From Pseudomonas quercus (GTDB lineage Bacteria; Pseudomonadota; Gammaproteobacteria; Pseudomonadales; Pseudomonadaceae), in the NCBI RefSeq assembly GCF_012033695.1, contig NZ_JAAVJI010000017.1:45358-109357 (forward strand): a DNA stretch of 64,000 nucleotides, given 5' to 3'. The position numbers and the translations under genes are program-made. Shown here piece after piece: positions 16,579-24,944 of this stretch. Under the pieces are notes generated by a model. That model was given only the letters and a program-made list of their open reading frames with translations, did not search any database and had not been told where the DNA came from. Each line of letters opens with the position of its first letter. Position 1 is the first letter of the stretch.

Positions 16579-17748
16579 ATGCTGCTCGACCCCCCAACCC
16601 TGTTAACCCTGACTGTTGCCCTGGCGGCTGCCGCTGCGCTGTACCTCGGGCTGGAGTGGCGCACCGTGCGCCAGCCGTCGCTGCTGTTCTGGAGCGCAGG
16701 GTTTGCCACCATCACCGTAGGTTCGACCCTGGCGCTGCTGCGCCTCACCGGGCTGCTGACCTTGGGCATCTGGTTTGCCAACGGCCTGCTGGTGGTGGCT
16801 CACTGGTTGTTTCTGCTGGGCGTTGCACGGTTCACATGCACGCGTTTATCTCGGGCCTGGTACCTGATCTTTGCGGGCTGGTGCGCCTTGTTGCTGCTCC
16901 CCAACGCACCGTGGTGGTCCAAGCTCATGCTGGCGGCCAACTCTTCTCTGGTAGCTGTGCTGATGCTGCGCGCCAGCACACTATTGCGCCCCCACGGCCG
17001 CTCTTTGAGTGAAGGGGCCGTGCAACTGCGCTACGTGTTGCTGGGCCATGGTCTGTTCTACGGCCTGAAGGTAATCATTGCCCTTGCGCCCGGCGCCCTG
17101 ATCGACCTGGCGACCTTTGGGGGCTTGATCATTCAGGTGTCTCTAGTGGAAGGGGCGATGGCGATCATGCTGATCGCTTTGTCCATGACGGGTACCGAGC
17201 GCTATCGCCGGGAAACCCGGATGGCCCGAATCGCGGCGCATGACCCACTCACAGGCTTGTACAACCGGCGAGCGCTGGACACGCAGGCGCCCGCGCAACT
17301 AACCAAGGCCAGCGATGCCAACCCAGGCGCCATGCTGCTGATCGATATTGACAATTTCAAGCTGGTGAACGACCTGTTCGGCCATGCTGCAGGTGACCGG
17401 TTGCTGGTAACACTCAGCCAGTTGATCCGCACGGTATTGCCGGAGGGTGGCCTGGCAGCACGTTTGGGCGGTGATGAATTCATTTTGCTGTGGCAGCAGG
17501 CTTCGCTTGAGCAGGTACTGGCCGTGGGCAACCGGTTGCGCGACCAGTTCAACCAGGCCGCGCTGCAGGCCCATGCCACCCCCGCAGCGGTGACCCTGAG
17601 CATTGGCGCCAGCCAGTTTCTATCGCCCCCGGCCAGCCTGGCGGCCTTGATCGAAGAGGGCGACACCGCTTTGTATGCGTCCAAGCGAGGCGGGCGAGAC
17701 ACGCTTCGCCTCGCGGGCGCCATCCCTGAGCCTGAACGCTCGCTATAA
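16579..17748 (+). CDS. Membrane-bound diguanylate cyclase (GGDEF)
   Basis: The 389-aa protein has an N-terminal block of about six hydrophobic helices (residues about 5-195) with no recognised sensor domain. A canonical GGDEF domain follows: 'HDPLTGLYNRRALD' at the domain start, 'LLIDIDNFKLVNDLFGHAAGD' with metal and base contacts, and the intact RLGGDEF active site at about residue 295. No RxxD inhibitory site lies five residues before GGDEF, so product feedback inhibition through an I-site is not expected. The gene appears monocistronic and ends 6 bp into the convergent AtuA-like gene. It should make c-di-GMP at the membrane; the input signal is unknown. Confidence 0.9.
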   Translation: MLLDPPTLLTLTVALAAAAALYLGLEWRTVRQPSLLFWSAGFATITVGSTLALLRLTGLLTLGIWFANGLLVVAHWLFLLGVARFTCTRLSRAWYLIFAGWCALLLLPNAPWWSKLMLAANSSLVAVLMLRASTLLRPHGRSLSEGAVQLRYVLLGHGLFYGLKVIIALAPGALIDLATFGGLIIQVSLVEGAMAIMLIALSMTGTERYRRETRMARIAAHDPLTGLYNRRALDTQAPAQLTKASDANPGAMLLIDIDNFKLVNDLFGHAAGDRLLVTLSQLIRTVLPEGGLAARLGGDEFILLWQQASLEQVLAVGNRLRDQFNQAALQAHATPAAVTLSIGASQFLSPPASLAALIEEGDTALYASKRGGRDTLRLAGAIPEPERSL

Positions 17749-18060
17749 CTTCAGGGCCAGCAACGCCGCGCCCAGGGTTTTGCCGTGGGCGTCCAGCGCC
17801 AGGGAACGGGTCACCCCGCCCTTGAGCATGCCCGGCAGCACGAAATTCAGGGCATTGAGCTGGGGCAGCTCGTAGCGTTTCACCTGGGAAGCGGCTGAAC
17901 CCAGCAGGCCCTTGAAATGTGCGGCCACCACCTCCGCCGTCACCCGCTCCCGGAGCAGGGCGTAATCCTCGGCGCGGTAGGCAATGACCGAGATATTGGA
18001 CGTATCCCCCTTGTCACCCGTGCGTGCGTGGGCCAGGTCGGCCAGCGTTGATACCTTCAT
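17743..18060 (-). CDS. AtuA-related small protein (ferredoxin-fold C-terminal partner)
   Basis: This 105-aa protein (MKVSTLADLAHARTGDKGDTSNISVIAYRAEDY...) corresponds to the small domain fused to, or encoded next to, DUF1446/AtuA proteins. The 'AHARTGDKGDTSNISVIAY' segment is highly characteristic. It begins on the last base of the preceding AtuA-like gene, so the two are translationally coupled and probably form one complex. Confidence 0.85.
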   Translation of the reverse strand: MKVSTLADLAHARTGDKGDTSNISVIAYRAEDYALLRERVTAEVVAAHFKGLLGSAASQVKRYELPQLNALNFVLPGMLKGGVTRSLALDAHGKTLGAALLALKL

Positions 18061-19412
18061 CAGGACACCTCTTCAATCCGTTCCAGCGTCACGGCCGAGC
18101 GTGGCAGCAGCAAGGACGCCACCGCCACAACCTGACGCACCTGTTTGCTGGCACCACCGCCGCCGGCTGGGCCATTGGTGTACAACGTTTCCACTTCATT
18201 GCCGATCTGCACCGCCTGGTCTTGCGTCGCGCAGCGGGCAGTGACCCGAAGGCGGACTTCGCTGGGTTCGCAGCCACCAGCCAACGTCTCGCCATAGAGG
18301 GCATTCATGCCGATCAGGTCTACCCGAACCTCACGCGTAGGCACGCCGATCAAACGAAGCCGCTCCTGGACAATGTCCCCAGCCAGTTGGGCGCGGGCTA
18401 CGGCATTGGGACCGCCATAGGCCATTTGCCCGTCACCGATCCAGCCATCCAGAAACCCTACTGATACCTTAAGGTACTCAGGCCTGGCCTGGCCCGATGC
18501 GCCAAACGCCAGCACCTGGTTCTCACCGGTCTCCCGGAAGTCCACCGCACTGAAATCTGCGCTCACATCCGGTGTGAGGTAGCACGCCGGGTCGTGCACT
18601 TCGTACAGCACCTGCTCAGTGCAGGTCGCCCGGTCGATACGCCCGCCACTGCCGTGCACCTTGCCAAGGGTAGCCTGGCCACTGTGCTCGACCTGGGCGA
18701 TGGGAAAGCCCAGGCGGGCCAGGTCAGGTACGTTCTTGCGGCCAGGGTCGGCAAAATAGCCGCCGGTGATCTGGCCCGCGCATTCCAATAGATGGCCGGT
18801 CAAGGTGCCTTGGCCCAGCCTTGCCCAGTCATCCGGCGCCCAGCCAAACTCGAACATCTGTGGCGCCAGGAACAGGGACGGGTCGGCCACACGCCCGGTG
18901 ATCACGATGTCGGCGTCCGCTGCCAGCGCCTGAACGATGCCGTCGGCACCCAAATAAGCGTTGGCCGAGATCAACCGGTTGCCCAGGTCGGCCAGGCGTT
19001 GGCCATTGTCCAGCCTGAGCTCAGGGTCGGCCTGTAATGCGGCCAATACGTCATCACCGCGCAGGGCCACAATACGAAGGCCGGTAAAGCCCAGGTACGT
19101 GGCCAGCTCGGCCACAGCCTTGGCCGCCTGGGCCGGGTTGGCCGCGCCCATGTTGGTGATCACCCGCAAGCGGCGCCCGCGCGCGGCCGACCCATGAACG
19201 AACGGCAGCACCCGGCGCATGCGCTCCAGTAGCAGGGGGTCGTAGCCGCCTTTGGGGTTGCTCAGCCGGTCCAGCTGGGCGAGGGCGATGGTGCGTTCAG
19301 CCAGGCACTCGAACACCAGGTAGTCCAGGTCGCCTTTTTCAGCCAGCTCCACCGCAGGCTCGATACGGTCGCCGGAATAGCCGGCTCCACAGCCAATTCT
19401 CAGGGTTTTCAT
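18060..19412 (-). CDS. AtuA-family (DUF1446) acyclic terpene utilisation-like protein
   Basis: The 450-aa protein opens with 'LRIGCGAGYSGDRIEPAVELAEKGDLDYLVFECLAERTIALAQ', the defining block of DUF1446/AtuA. It also contains 'ITNMGAANPAQAA', 'ADIVITGRVADPSLFLAPQMFEFGW' and 'QVLYEVHDPACYLTPDV'. AtuA is needed for citronellol/geraniol catabolism in P. aeruginosa and P. citronellolis, but its biochemical role is unsettled. Here no atuB-H or leucine/isovalerate genes accompany it; the neighbours are a CitMHS transporter and a LysR regulator. I infer a role in an acyclic carboxylate pathway rather than in terpene breakdown. Confidence 0.85.
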   Translation of the reverse strand: MKTLRIGCGAGYSGDRIEPAVELAEKGDLDYLVFECLAERTIALAQLDRLSNPKGGYDPLLLERMRRVLPFVHGSAARGRRLRVITNMGAANPAQAAKAVAELATYLGFTGLRIVALRGDDVLAALQADPELRLDNGQRLADLGNRLISANAYLGADGIVQALAADADIVITGRVADPSLFLAPQMFEFGWAPDDWARLGQGTLTGHLLECAGQITGGYFADPGRKNVPDLARLGFPIAQVEHSGQATLGKVHGSGGRIDRATCTEQVLYEVHDPACYLTPDVSADFSAVDFRETGENQVLAFGASGQARPEYLKVSVGFLDGWIGDGQMAYGGPNAVARAQLAGDIVQERLRLIGVPTREVRVDLIGMNALYGETLAGGCEPSEVRLRVTARCATQDQAVQIGNEVETLYTNGPAGGGGASKQVRQVVAVASLLLPRSAVTLERIEEVS

Positions 19413-20708
19413 TCAGAACACTCCCAGCAGCAGGGCCGTCAGGGTCATCAGCACTGAGGCGGCGAACAGGAACGGGATGGTAAAGCGCTGGTGGTCGGCC
19501 AGGTCGATCTTGCACAGGCCCACCAGCAAGAAGGTAGCCGGGGTGAGCGGGCTGACCGGGAAGCCGGTGGTGTGAACACCCAGCAGGGAGGCCTGCGCCA
19601 CTTGCAGGGGGCTGATACCTAGCGAACGCCCCACTTCTGCGATCACCGGCATTACCCCGAAGTAGTAGGAATCCGGGTCGAACAACAGGCTCAGTGGCAT
19701 GGAGATAAAGCCCACCACCGCCGGAATCAGTGAGCCATGGCCCGGCGGTATAGCACTTACCCCCACTTCGGCCATGGCCTTGAGCATGCCGGTACCTTGC
19801 ATGATGCCGGTGAATACCCCAGCAGCCAGCAGGATACTGGCCATGGTAAGGGCGGTTTTGGCGTGGGCGTCGATGCGCGCACGCTGGGCGTCCACATTGG
19901 GGTAGTTCAGGCACAGGGCCAATACCGTTCCCACCATAAACATTACGACCGGGTCCACCCAGCCCGCGATCATCACGGCCATCACCACCACGGTCAGCAC
20001 CAGGTTCGCCACAAACCGCGTGGGGCGGCGCAAGGCCTCTTCCTCCGAAGTGAGGGTGCGCTGTGGCATTACCTCACTGGCCGGCATCCCGGCACCCAGG
20101 CCAAGGCGACGTTCCTCGCGCAGCCCCAAACCCCAGGCGCAGGCGAACACGAACGCAAGCCCTACCAGTTGCACCAGGATCAGCGGCTGGAACAGCTCGC
20201 TCACAGGCACATGCAGGGCTGCCGACGAGCGCAGCACAGGCCCTGTCCATGGCAGGAAGTTGACCCCGGCCGCCATGGCTGCCACGCAGGCCAGAATGCG
20301 CTTGTCCATGCCCAGGCGGGTGTACAGGGGCAGCATGGCCGGTACGGTCACCAGGAAGGTCACTGCGCCGGAGCCGTCCAGGTGTACCAGCAAGGCCAGC
20401 AGGGCGGTACCAAACACAATGCGTGTAGGGCGGGTGCCCACCGTCTTCAGAATGCGGTCGATGATCGGGTCCAGCATGCCGGCATCGGTCATCACGCCGA
20501 AAAAGAGGATCGCGAACACGAACATGCCTACCACCGGCGCCACATTCTTGATGCCCGTAATGATAAAGGCGCTGGTCTGAAGGCCGAAGCCAGTAAGCAG
20601 GGCGGCAATGATCGGCAGCGCGATCAGGGCCACCAGTGGGGACAGGCGCTTGCTCATCACAGCCACAAGCAGGCAGACAATGGTCACGAGACCGGCGAAC
20701 GCGAGCAT
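19413..20708 (-). CDS. CitMHS-family citrate/carboxylate:H+ symporter
   Basis: The 431-aa membrane protein has about 12 helices. 'LVALIALPIIAALLTGFG', 'VAPVVGMFVFAILFFGVMTDAGMLDPIIDRIL' and 'HLDGSGAVTFLVTVPAMLPLY' are typical of CitM/CitH. 'LFDPDSYYFGVMPVIAEV' and 'SPLTPATFLLVGL' form the second signature. Family members import metal-citrate or free citrate-like tricarboxylates. It is the first gene of the operon, followed directly by the AtuA-like gene (stop/start separated by zero bases). LysR-type control from the divergent gene at 20839 is likely. Confidence 0.88.
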   Translation of the reverse strand: MLAFAGLVTIVCLLVAVMSKRLSPLVALIALPIIAALLTGFGLQTSAFIITGIKNVAPVVGMFVFAILFFGVMTDAGMLDPIIDRILKTVGTRPTRIVFGTALLALLVHLDGSGAVTFLVTVPAMLPLYTRLGMDKRILACVAAMAAGVNFLPWTGPVLRSSAALHVPVSELFQPLILVQLVGLAFVFACAWGLGLREERRLGLGAGMPASEVMPQRTLTSEEEALRRPTRFVANLVLTVVVMAVMIAGWVDPVVMFMVGTVLALCLNYPNVDAQRARIDAHAKTALTMASILLAAGVFTGIMQGTGMLKAMAEVGVSAIPPGHGSLIPAVVGFISMPLSLLFDPDSYYFGVMPVIAEVGRSLGISPLQVAQASLLGVHTTGFPVSPLTPATFLLVGLCKIDLADHQRFTIPFLFAASVLMTLTALLLGVF

Positions 20709-20792
20709 GGCAGCTCTCCGTAAGGCCTTGCGGGCGCTGGGCTACCGAAGGCTGGTTTATTGTTGTGTGCCGAGTATTGGAACGCCACTGCC

Positions 20793-20818
20793 ATGTTGTA
20801 AATTGAAATATGCAACCC
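20793..20818. promoter_or_regulatory. LysR-type binding site candidate (CitMHS/LysR intergenic)
   Basis: In the 130-bp divergent gap, GTTG (20795-20798) and CAAC (20813-20816) form an interrupted inverted repeat around an AT-rich centre. This matches the T-N11-A type of LysR box, and its position suits control of both genes. Confidence 0.45.
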
Positions 20819-20838
20819 GGCACGTTCGAGAAAACAAA

Positions 20839-21732
20839 ATGAAAAACGCGCTCCAGTCCATTCGTGCCTTTGTCACCGTGGCTCACGCAGGCCACTTCGC
20901 CAAAGCCGCCGCACAGCTTCACCTCTCGCCCTCGGCACTGACCGTGCAGGTTCAACAGCTGGAGCAGTGGCTGGGCGTGGCCCTGCTGGACCGCGGCCCT
21001 CGCCACCTGGAGCTGACCGAAGCCGGCCGCCAGAACCTGCCGCACATGGAGCAACTGCTGCTGGACCTGGACAACCTGGTCGCTAGCAACCGTGACCTTG
21101 CGGCGCTCAGGCGGGGAACGGTTGAACTGGCGGCCTTGCCCTCGCTGTGTTCCAGCCTGCTGCCCGTGGCCCTCAAGCATTTCGGCCACCTTCACCCCGG
21201 CATTGAGGTACGCCTGCGCGATGTGGTCGCGCAGCAAGTGGAAGACCAGGTGCGCGCCGGCAGTGTGGATTTCGGCCTCAGCGTGGCGCCCCGAAGTGCC
21301 GCTGGGCTCAGGTTTGAACCGTTGCTCGTGGACCGTATCTGCCTATTGCTGCCGCTGGACCATCCGCTTAACGATGGCCGGCCTCTTACCCTGGCACACC
21401 TGGACGCGCAGCCCATGATCCTGACCGGGCGCGATAGCAGTGTGCGCATGCAGGTGGAGCGGTTGTTCGAGGACCGCCACTTGCGGTTGCATCGTCAGAT
21501 CGAAGCCAACTACATGTCCACGGCCATCGCCTTGGTACAGCAGGGGCTAGGCATGACCCTACTGCCAGAGTCCGCCGTGCAAGGGCACGAAACCCTGGCC
21601 TGTATCCCCTTGGAGGAACCGGCGTTGAACCGGTGTATCGGCATTATCACGCGCAGTGAGCGAGCCCTGGGGCCCGCGGCCGAAGCGTTGGCTGAGCTGT
21701 TGAGCACTCATGCGGCGGCTGTAGGCGCTTAA
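20839..21732 (+). CDS. LysR-family transcriptional regulator
   Basis: The 297-aa protein has an N-terminal winged helix-turn-helix (MKNALQSIRAFVTVAHAGHFAKAAAQLHLSPSALTVQVQQLEQWLG, residues 1-45) and a LysR substrate-binding domain (about 90-290; 'GSVDFGLSVAP', 'PLDHPLNDGRPLTLAHL', 'VQQGLGMTLLPESAV'). I take ATG 20839, where the HTH begins; upstream in-frame codons would run into the promoter. It is divergent from the CitMHS-AtuA operon and is its probable regulator, responding to a carboxylate inducer. Confidence 0.92.
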   Translation: MKNALQSIRAFVTVAHAGHFAKAAAQLHLSPSALTVQVQQLEQWLGVALLDRGPRHLELTEAGRQNLPHMEQLLLDLDNLVASNRDLAALRRGTVELAALPSLCSSLLPVALKHFGHLHPGIEVRLRDVVAQQVEDQVRAGSVDFGLSVAPRSAAGLRFEPLLVDRICLLLPLDHPLNDGRPLTLAHLDAQPMILTGRDSSVRMQVERLFEDRHLRLHRQIEANYMSTAIALVQQGLGMTLLPESAVQGHETLACIPLEEPALNRCIGIITRSERALGPAAEALAELLSTHAAAVGA

Positions 21733-21758
21733 CCTTGCCGTGCGTAGAAGGGTATAGG

Positions 21759-21862
21759 ACTAGTTACAGCCGAAGGCGGAGGCCGGGCATCTGTGAGCAC
21801 TGCGGTGCGGCGGCTGTCCAGTTCGCCCGCTGCGCCCGCGCTGCGCGAACGCCCACAGGGGT
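21759..21862. repeat. Degenerate single copy of the composite repeat family
   Basis: It contains the 'AGCCGAAGGCGGAGGCCGGG' module and a variant of the 'GTTCG...CGAAC' module (agttcgcccgctgcgc, gcgcgaacgcccacagg). It has the same order and orientation as the cluster at 46.3-46.85 kb. Confidence 0.6.
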
Positions 21863-21948
21863 TTCTGCCGTGCGTGGGCAGGAAGCAGCAACACGGGCTC
21901 GGGCTCACGCTGTTCTATGCTTGAGGTTTTCACGCCGGAGTGACCTCC

Positions 21949-22575
21949 ATGTACACACTGTTTGGCGCAAATCGTTCGGGCGCTGTGGCCATCGAGGCGG
22001 CGTTGCAGCAGTGTGAGGTTCACTACGAATGGGTAGCTGCCAGTTCATGGGAACAGGGCCCAGGCACGGATTGGCTCAAGCGGGTCAACCCGTTGTGCCA
22101 GGTGCCTACACTGCTCACGCCCGAGGGCGAGGTGCTGACGGAAAGTGCCGCCATCCTCATAGGGCTGGGCTTGAAATACCCTGGCTCCGGCCTGCTATCG
22201 GCCCATGGCCCCACCCGTGCCCAGCAGATACGCAGCCTGATCTTTATTGCCAGCAACTGTTATTCGGCCATCGGCGTGATCGATTACCCGCAACGGTGGT
22301 TACCGGCGGCGGACGAGGCCACCTTGGCCCTGCTGGCAGAAGGCGCACGCCAGCGCCTGCATCAGCAGTGGGCCGTGTTTGGCGACCTGTTTACCAGCGG
22401 TGACGGTTGGCAACCTAAAGCACCGGGCGGGCCGGAACTGCTGGCAGCGGTGGTGACCCGATGGAGCGGTACACGGGAGTACTTGGCTAACGTGCGGCCA
22501 GCGTTTCTTGAATCGCTGGAAGCCATTGACCGGCATCCTAGCTTGCCGGGTGTGCTGGCGCGGCGTTGGGTGTGA
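21949..22575 (+). CDS. Glutathione S-transferase family protein
   Basis: The protein is 208 aa from ATG 21949 with a GGAG ribosome binding site eight bases upstream; a GTG at 21940 would overlap that site. The N-terminal thioredoxin-like domain starts 'YTLFGANRSGAVAIEAAL' with a Ser/Asn near residue 10 in the usual catalytic position. It includes 'VNPLCQVPTLLTPEGEVLTESAAIL', where the cis-Pro and Glu-Ser pair bind glutathione. An alpha-helical C-terminal domain follows. It is a soluble detoxification-type enzyme of unknown substrate. It appears monocistronic. Confidence 0.85.
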   Translation: MYTLFGANRSGAVAIEAALQQCEVHYEWVAASSWEQGPGTDWLKRVNPLCQVPTLLTPEGEVLTESAAILIGLGLKYPGSGLLSAHGPTRAQQIRSLIFIASNCYSAIGVIDYPQRWLPAADEATLALLAEGARQRLHQQWAVFGDLFTSGDGWQPKAPGGPELLAAVVTRWSGTREYLANVRPAFLESLEAIDRHPSLPGVLARRWV

Positions 22576-22817
22576 GCACGCGCTGTTTAGTGATGTTGCC
22601 AAGATGAAGCCAGCGTTGTTTCATCAGCCTCGGCCGCATCTTTCCTGTCTGGGGTTTCCATAGCTGCGGTTCAATGCATAGGGGTAAGGCACCATGGGTT
22701 AGCAACGCGTAACGGACTTTATGTAGCGTTTTCACGTTTTGGCTTTAGTATGCTCTCCATCGCAATTTTCAGGCGCAACCATATGCTGGGTCGAGTCAAA
22801 AAACTGGGGAAGGCACT

Positions 22818-24191
22818 GTGAAACTTCATAAGTTGCGGCTACGAAACTATCGCTGCTTCAGTGAATTTGAAATCGATTTCGACCCAGGCTTGACCATTCT
22901 GATCGCCTCGAACGGTGGGGGTAAAACCACTGTGTTGGATGCGGCGCGGGTGGCGTTATGGCCATTCGTAAAGGGGTTTGACCTGGGCAGCCAGACTGGC
23001 AAGTCGGCAACGTTGCAGATAGAAGATGTACGGTTGGCCCTGTTTGATAGTGCAAACATGGAGCCCCAGGCGCCTGCGGTGATCGAAGCCTGGGGAAGCC
23101 GCTGGGAGAACGATCACATCCATTGGCAGCAAGTACGCGAAAGCGTGAGAAAAGCGACGAATACCCGGGGTGATGAGGGAACCAGAACCCTCACCGCTTA
23201 TGGCGCATCGTTGCAGGCAAAGGTACGCGCCGATGCCTTCACCGTGCTGCCCATGGTCACCTATCTAGGCACCTCCAGGCTGTGGTTCGAAGGTCGCTTC
23301 ACTTCAGCCGCGGCGCAGACAACCCTCGACAAGGAAGAGTTCTCGAGAACATCGGGCTATCTCAACTGTTTGTCTTATTCCTCAAGCTTCAAAACCTTCA
23401 CGGCCTGGTACAGCTGGATATACCGCAGCTACCGCGAGAGCCAGTTGATTGCTCTAGAGCGCGGTAGCAATGCCCTTGAAGCTGGGCAGCGTTTTGAAGA
23501 CGTGATTGCAGCCGTCAAAACGGCCATTGATACCTTGATAACAGAGCCCACCGGCTGGCGCGGTCTGGAATACAGCGAAAGCCACCAGCAGCAATTGGTC
23601 ATGCGCCATCCGCAGCAAGGCGTGCTGCCTGTAGACATGCTCAGCGATGGGCTGCGCAACGCAATAGCAATGGTTGCAGATCTAGCCTTCCGAGCCTGCA
23701 AACTCAACCCGCACCTTGGTAAACGAGCCCCTTTGGAAACGCCCGGCGTTGCGCTTATCGATGAAGTAGACATGTTTCTGCACCCCTACTGGCAACAGAC
23801 AATAATAGGCGCGTTGCGCACCGCGTTTCCCATGATGCAGTTCATTGTGACGACTCACAGCCCGCAAGTGCTTAGCACCGTGAAGCGTGAAAACATCCGA
23901 GTCATAGGGGAAAATGGCCGAGGTGGAATGATCGCATCACAGCCCTTGGCAATGACGTACGGTGAACCTAGCCACAGAGTGTTACATGCCGTGATGCAGG
24001 TAGACCCCCAACCCCCCGTGGACGAGAAACAGGCGTTGCAGCAGCTCACTGAATGGGTTGACAAGGGGCGTTATGATGAAGCGCCTGCAGTTGCTTTGAT
24101 GAGGCAACTCTTAGAAGCGTTGTCTGAGCACCACCCTCAACTGCAACGGCTGCAAAGAAGCATCAGGCGACAAGAGGCACTGAGAGGGTGA
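22818..24191 (+). CDS. ptuA: Septu-type anti-phage ATPase PtuA
   Basis: The 457-aa protein starts at GTG 22818 behind a GGGGAAGG ribosome binding site. It is a RecF/SMC-like ABC ATPase: 'LRLRNYRCFSEFEIDFDPGLTIL', Walker A ASNGGGKTT (30-38), the signature-like 'LSDGLRNAIAMVADLA' (about 274-289), Walker B 'ALIDEVDMFLHP' (about 311-322) and the His switch 'FIVTTHSPQVLS' (about 343-354). It has no long coiled coil and no TOPRIM, which argues against OLD proteins or RecF. The next gene overlaps by 4 bp and encodes an HNH nuclease; this pair defines Septu. PtuA forms the ATP-sensing scaffold of the nuclease complex. GC content is visibly lower than in the flanks, suggesting transfer. Confidence 0.82.
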   Translation: MKLHKLRLRNYRCFSEFEIDFDPGLTILIASNGGGKTTVLDAARVALWPFVKGFDLGSQTGKSATLQIEDVRLALFDSANMEPQAPAVIEAWGSRWENDHIHWQQVRESVRKATNTRGDEGTRTLTAYGASLQAKVRADAFTVLPMVTYLGTSRLWFEGRFTSAAAQTTLDKEEFSRTSGYLNCLSYSSSFKTFTAWYSWIYRSYRESQLIALERGSNALEAGQRFEDVIAAVKTAIDTLITEPTGWRGLEYSESHQQQLVMRHPQQGVLPVDMLSDGLRNAIAMVADLAFRACKLNPHLGKRAPLETPGVALIDEVDMFLHPYWQQTIIGALRTAFPMMQFIVTTHSPQVLSTVKRENIRVIGENGRGGMIASQPLAMTYGEPSHRVLHAVMQVDPQPPVDEKQALQQLTEWVDKGRYDEAPAVALMRQLLEALSEHHPQLQRLQRSIRRQEALRG

Positions 24192-24913
24192 GGTCGGTGC
24201 GGAAAACAAGCGCCGGCCCCTTTCAGTTGGCACGGTCACATGCCGAGCCGCCTCTAGATGGCGCGGCTGCCACCAGCCGCTGGAAAAGCTTTGGCTACAA
24301 AGCTGAGGTGTTAAGTTGTCTGCTCCAAGAGCAATATGCGCTGTGCTGCTATAGCGAAATTCGAGCATCTGAAGTTGGCTTGGGCTTTCATATAGAACAT
24401 GTGGAGAACAAATCCCAACGCCCAGCTCGTACTTTTGACTACGCAAACCTTGCCGCAAGCGCATTGAGCAGCGAAAACGACCTTAATGCATTCAAGGCCA
24501 TGCGCGCTGAGGTATTTGGCGGCCATGCGCTAGGCAAATCCAAGGGTGTGGACATGGCTCGTTTTATTTTCTGTCATCAAGCGGACTGCTCGCGCTTTTT
24601 TACCTATCTTTCTGATGGCCGCGTGGTGCCTGCAGATGGTCTTGTAACGGCCGATGTGGACCGGGCCAGGTACACGATAGAACTGCTTAATTTGAACAGC
24701 CCCTATCTGCTAACCCTGCGTCAGCAGTGGTGGGAAGAACTTGAAAGCGTCATCGAGGCACACATTACCCACGATATGGACCTTCAGTGCTTGGCCTGCA
24801 TAGATCTCGTGCCGCGCAATGAAGTGCTGAGTCCATTTTTCAGCATCACGCGTGCAGTATTTGGTAGGGTTGCAGAGGACGTACTGACCCGTTATGCGCC
24901 TGAACTGCTTTGA
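24188..24913 (+). CDS. ptuB: Septu-type HNH endonuclease PtuB (TIGR02646-like)
   Basis: This 241-aa protein starts with GTG inside the ptuA stop (GTGA overlap). It carries an HNH core: 'EQYALCCYSEIRASE' (Cys53/Cys54), then 'FHIEHVENKS' with His68 and His71, then 'DYANLAASALS' with Asn87 as the distal residue. This is the arrangement of TIGR02646 proteins found with PtuA and with retron-Ec78. It should cleave nucleic acid when released or activated by PtuA during phage attack. A second Cys pair (FCHQADC, about 144-150) might bind zinc. No reverse transcriptase or msr-msd is nearby, so this is stand-alone Septu. Confidence 0.8.
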   Translation: MRSVRKTSAGPFQLARSHAEPPLDGAAATSRWKSFGYKAEVLSCLLQEQYALCCYSEIRASEVGLGFHIEHVENKSQRPARTFDYANLAASALSSENDLNAFKAMRAEVFGGHALGKSKGVDMARFIFCHQADCSRFFTYLSDGRVVPADGLVTADVDRARYTIELLNLNSPYLLTLRQQWWEELESVIEAHITHDMDLQCLACIDLVPRNEVLSPFFSITRAVFGRVAEDVLTRYAPELL

Positions 24914-24944
24914 GTTCAGTAACCAAGTCGCTACCCCAATCACT

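Noticed and set aside
19737..21237. Long antisense open frames (e.g. 328 and 387 codons) over the CitMHS and LysR genes
   Set aside because: They are His/Gln/Arg-rich shadows of real genes in GC-rich DNA, without domains or ribosome binding sites.
22576..22817. Retron msr-msd RNA in front of the Septu pair
   Set aside because: No reverse transcriptase gene and no clear paired inverted repeats of the retron kind are present.
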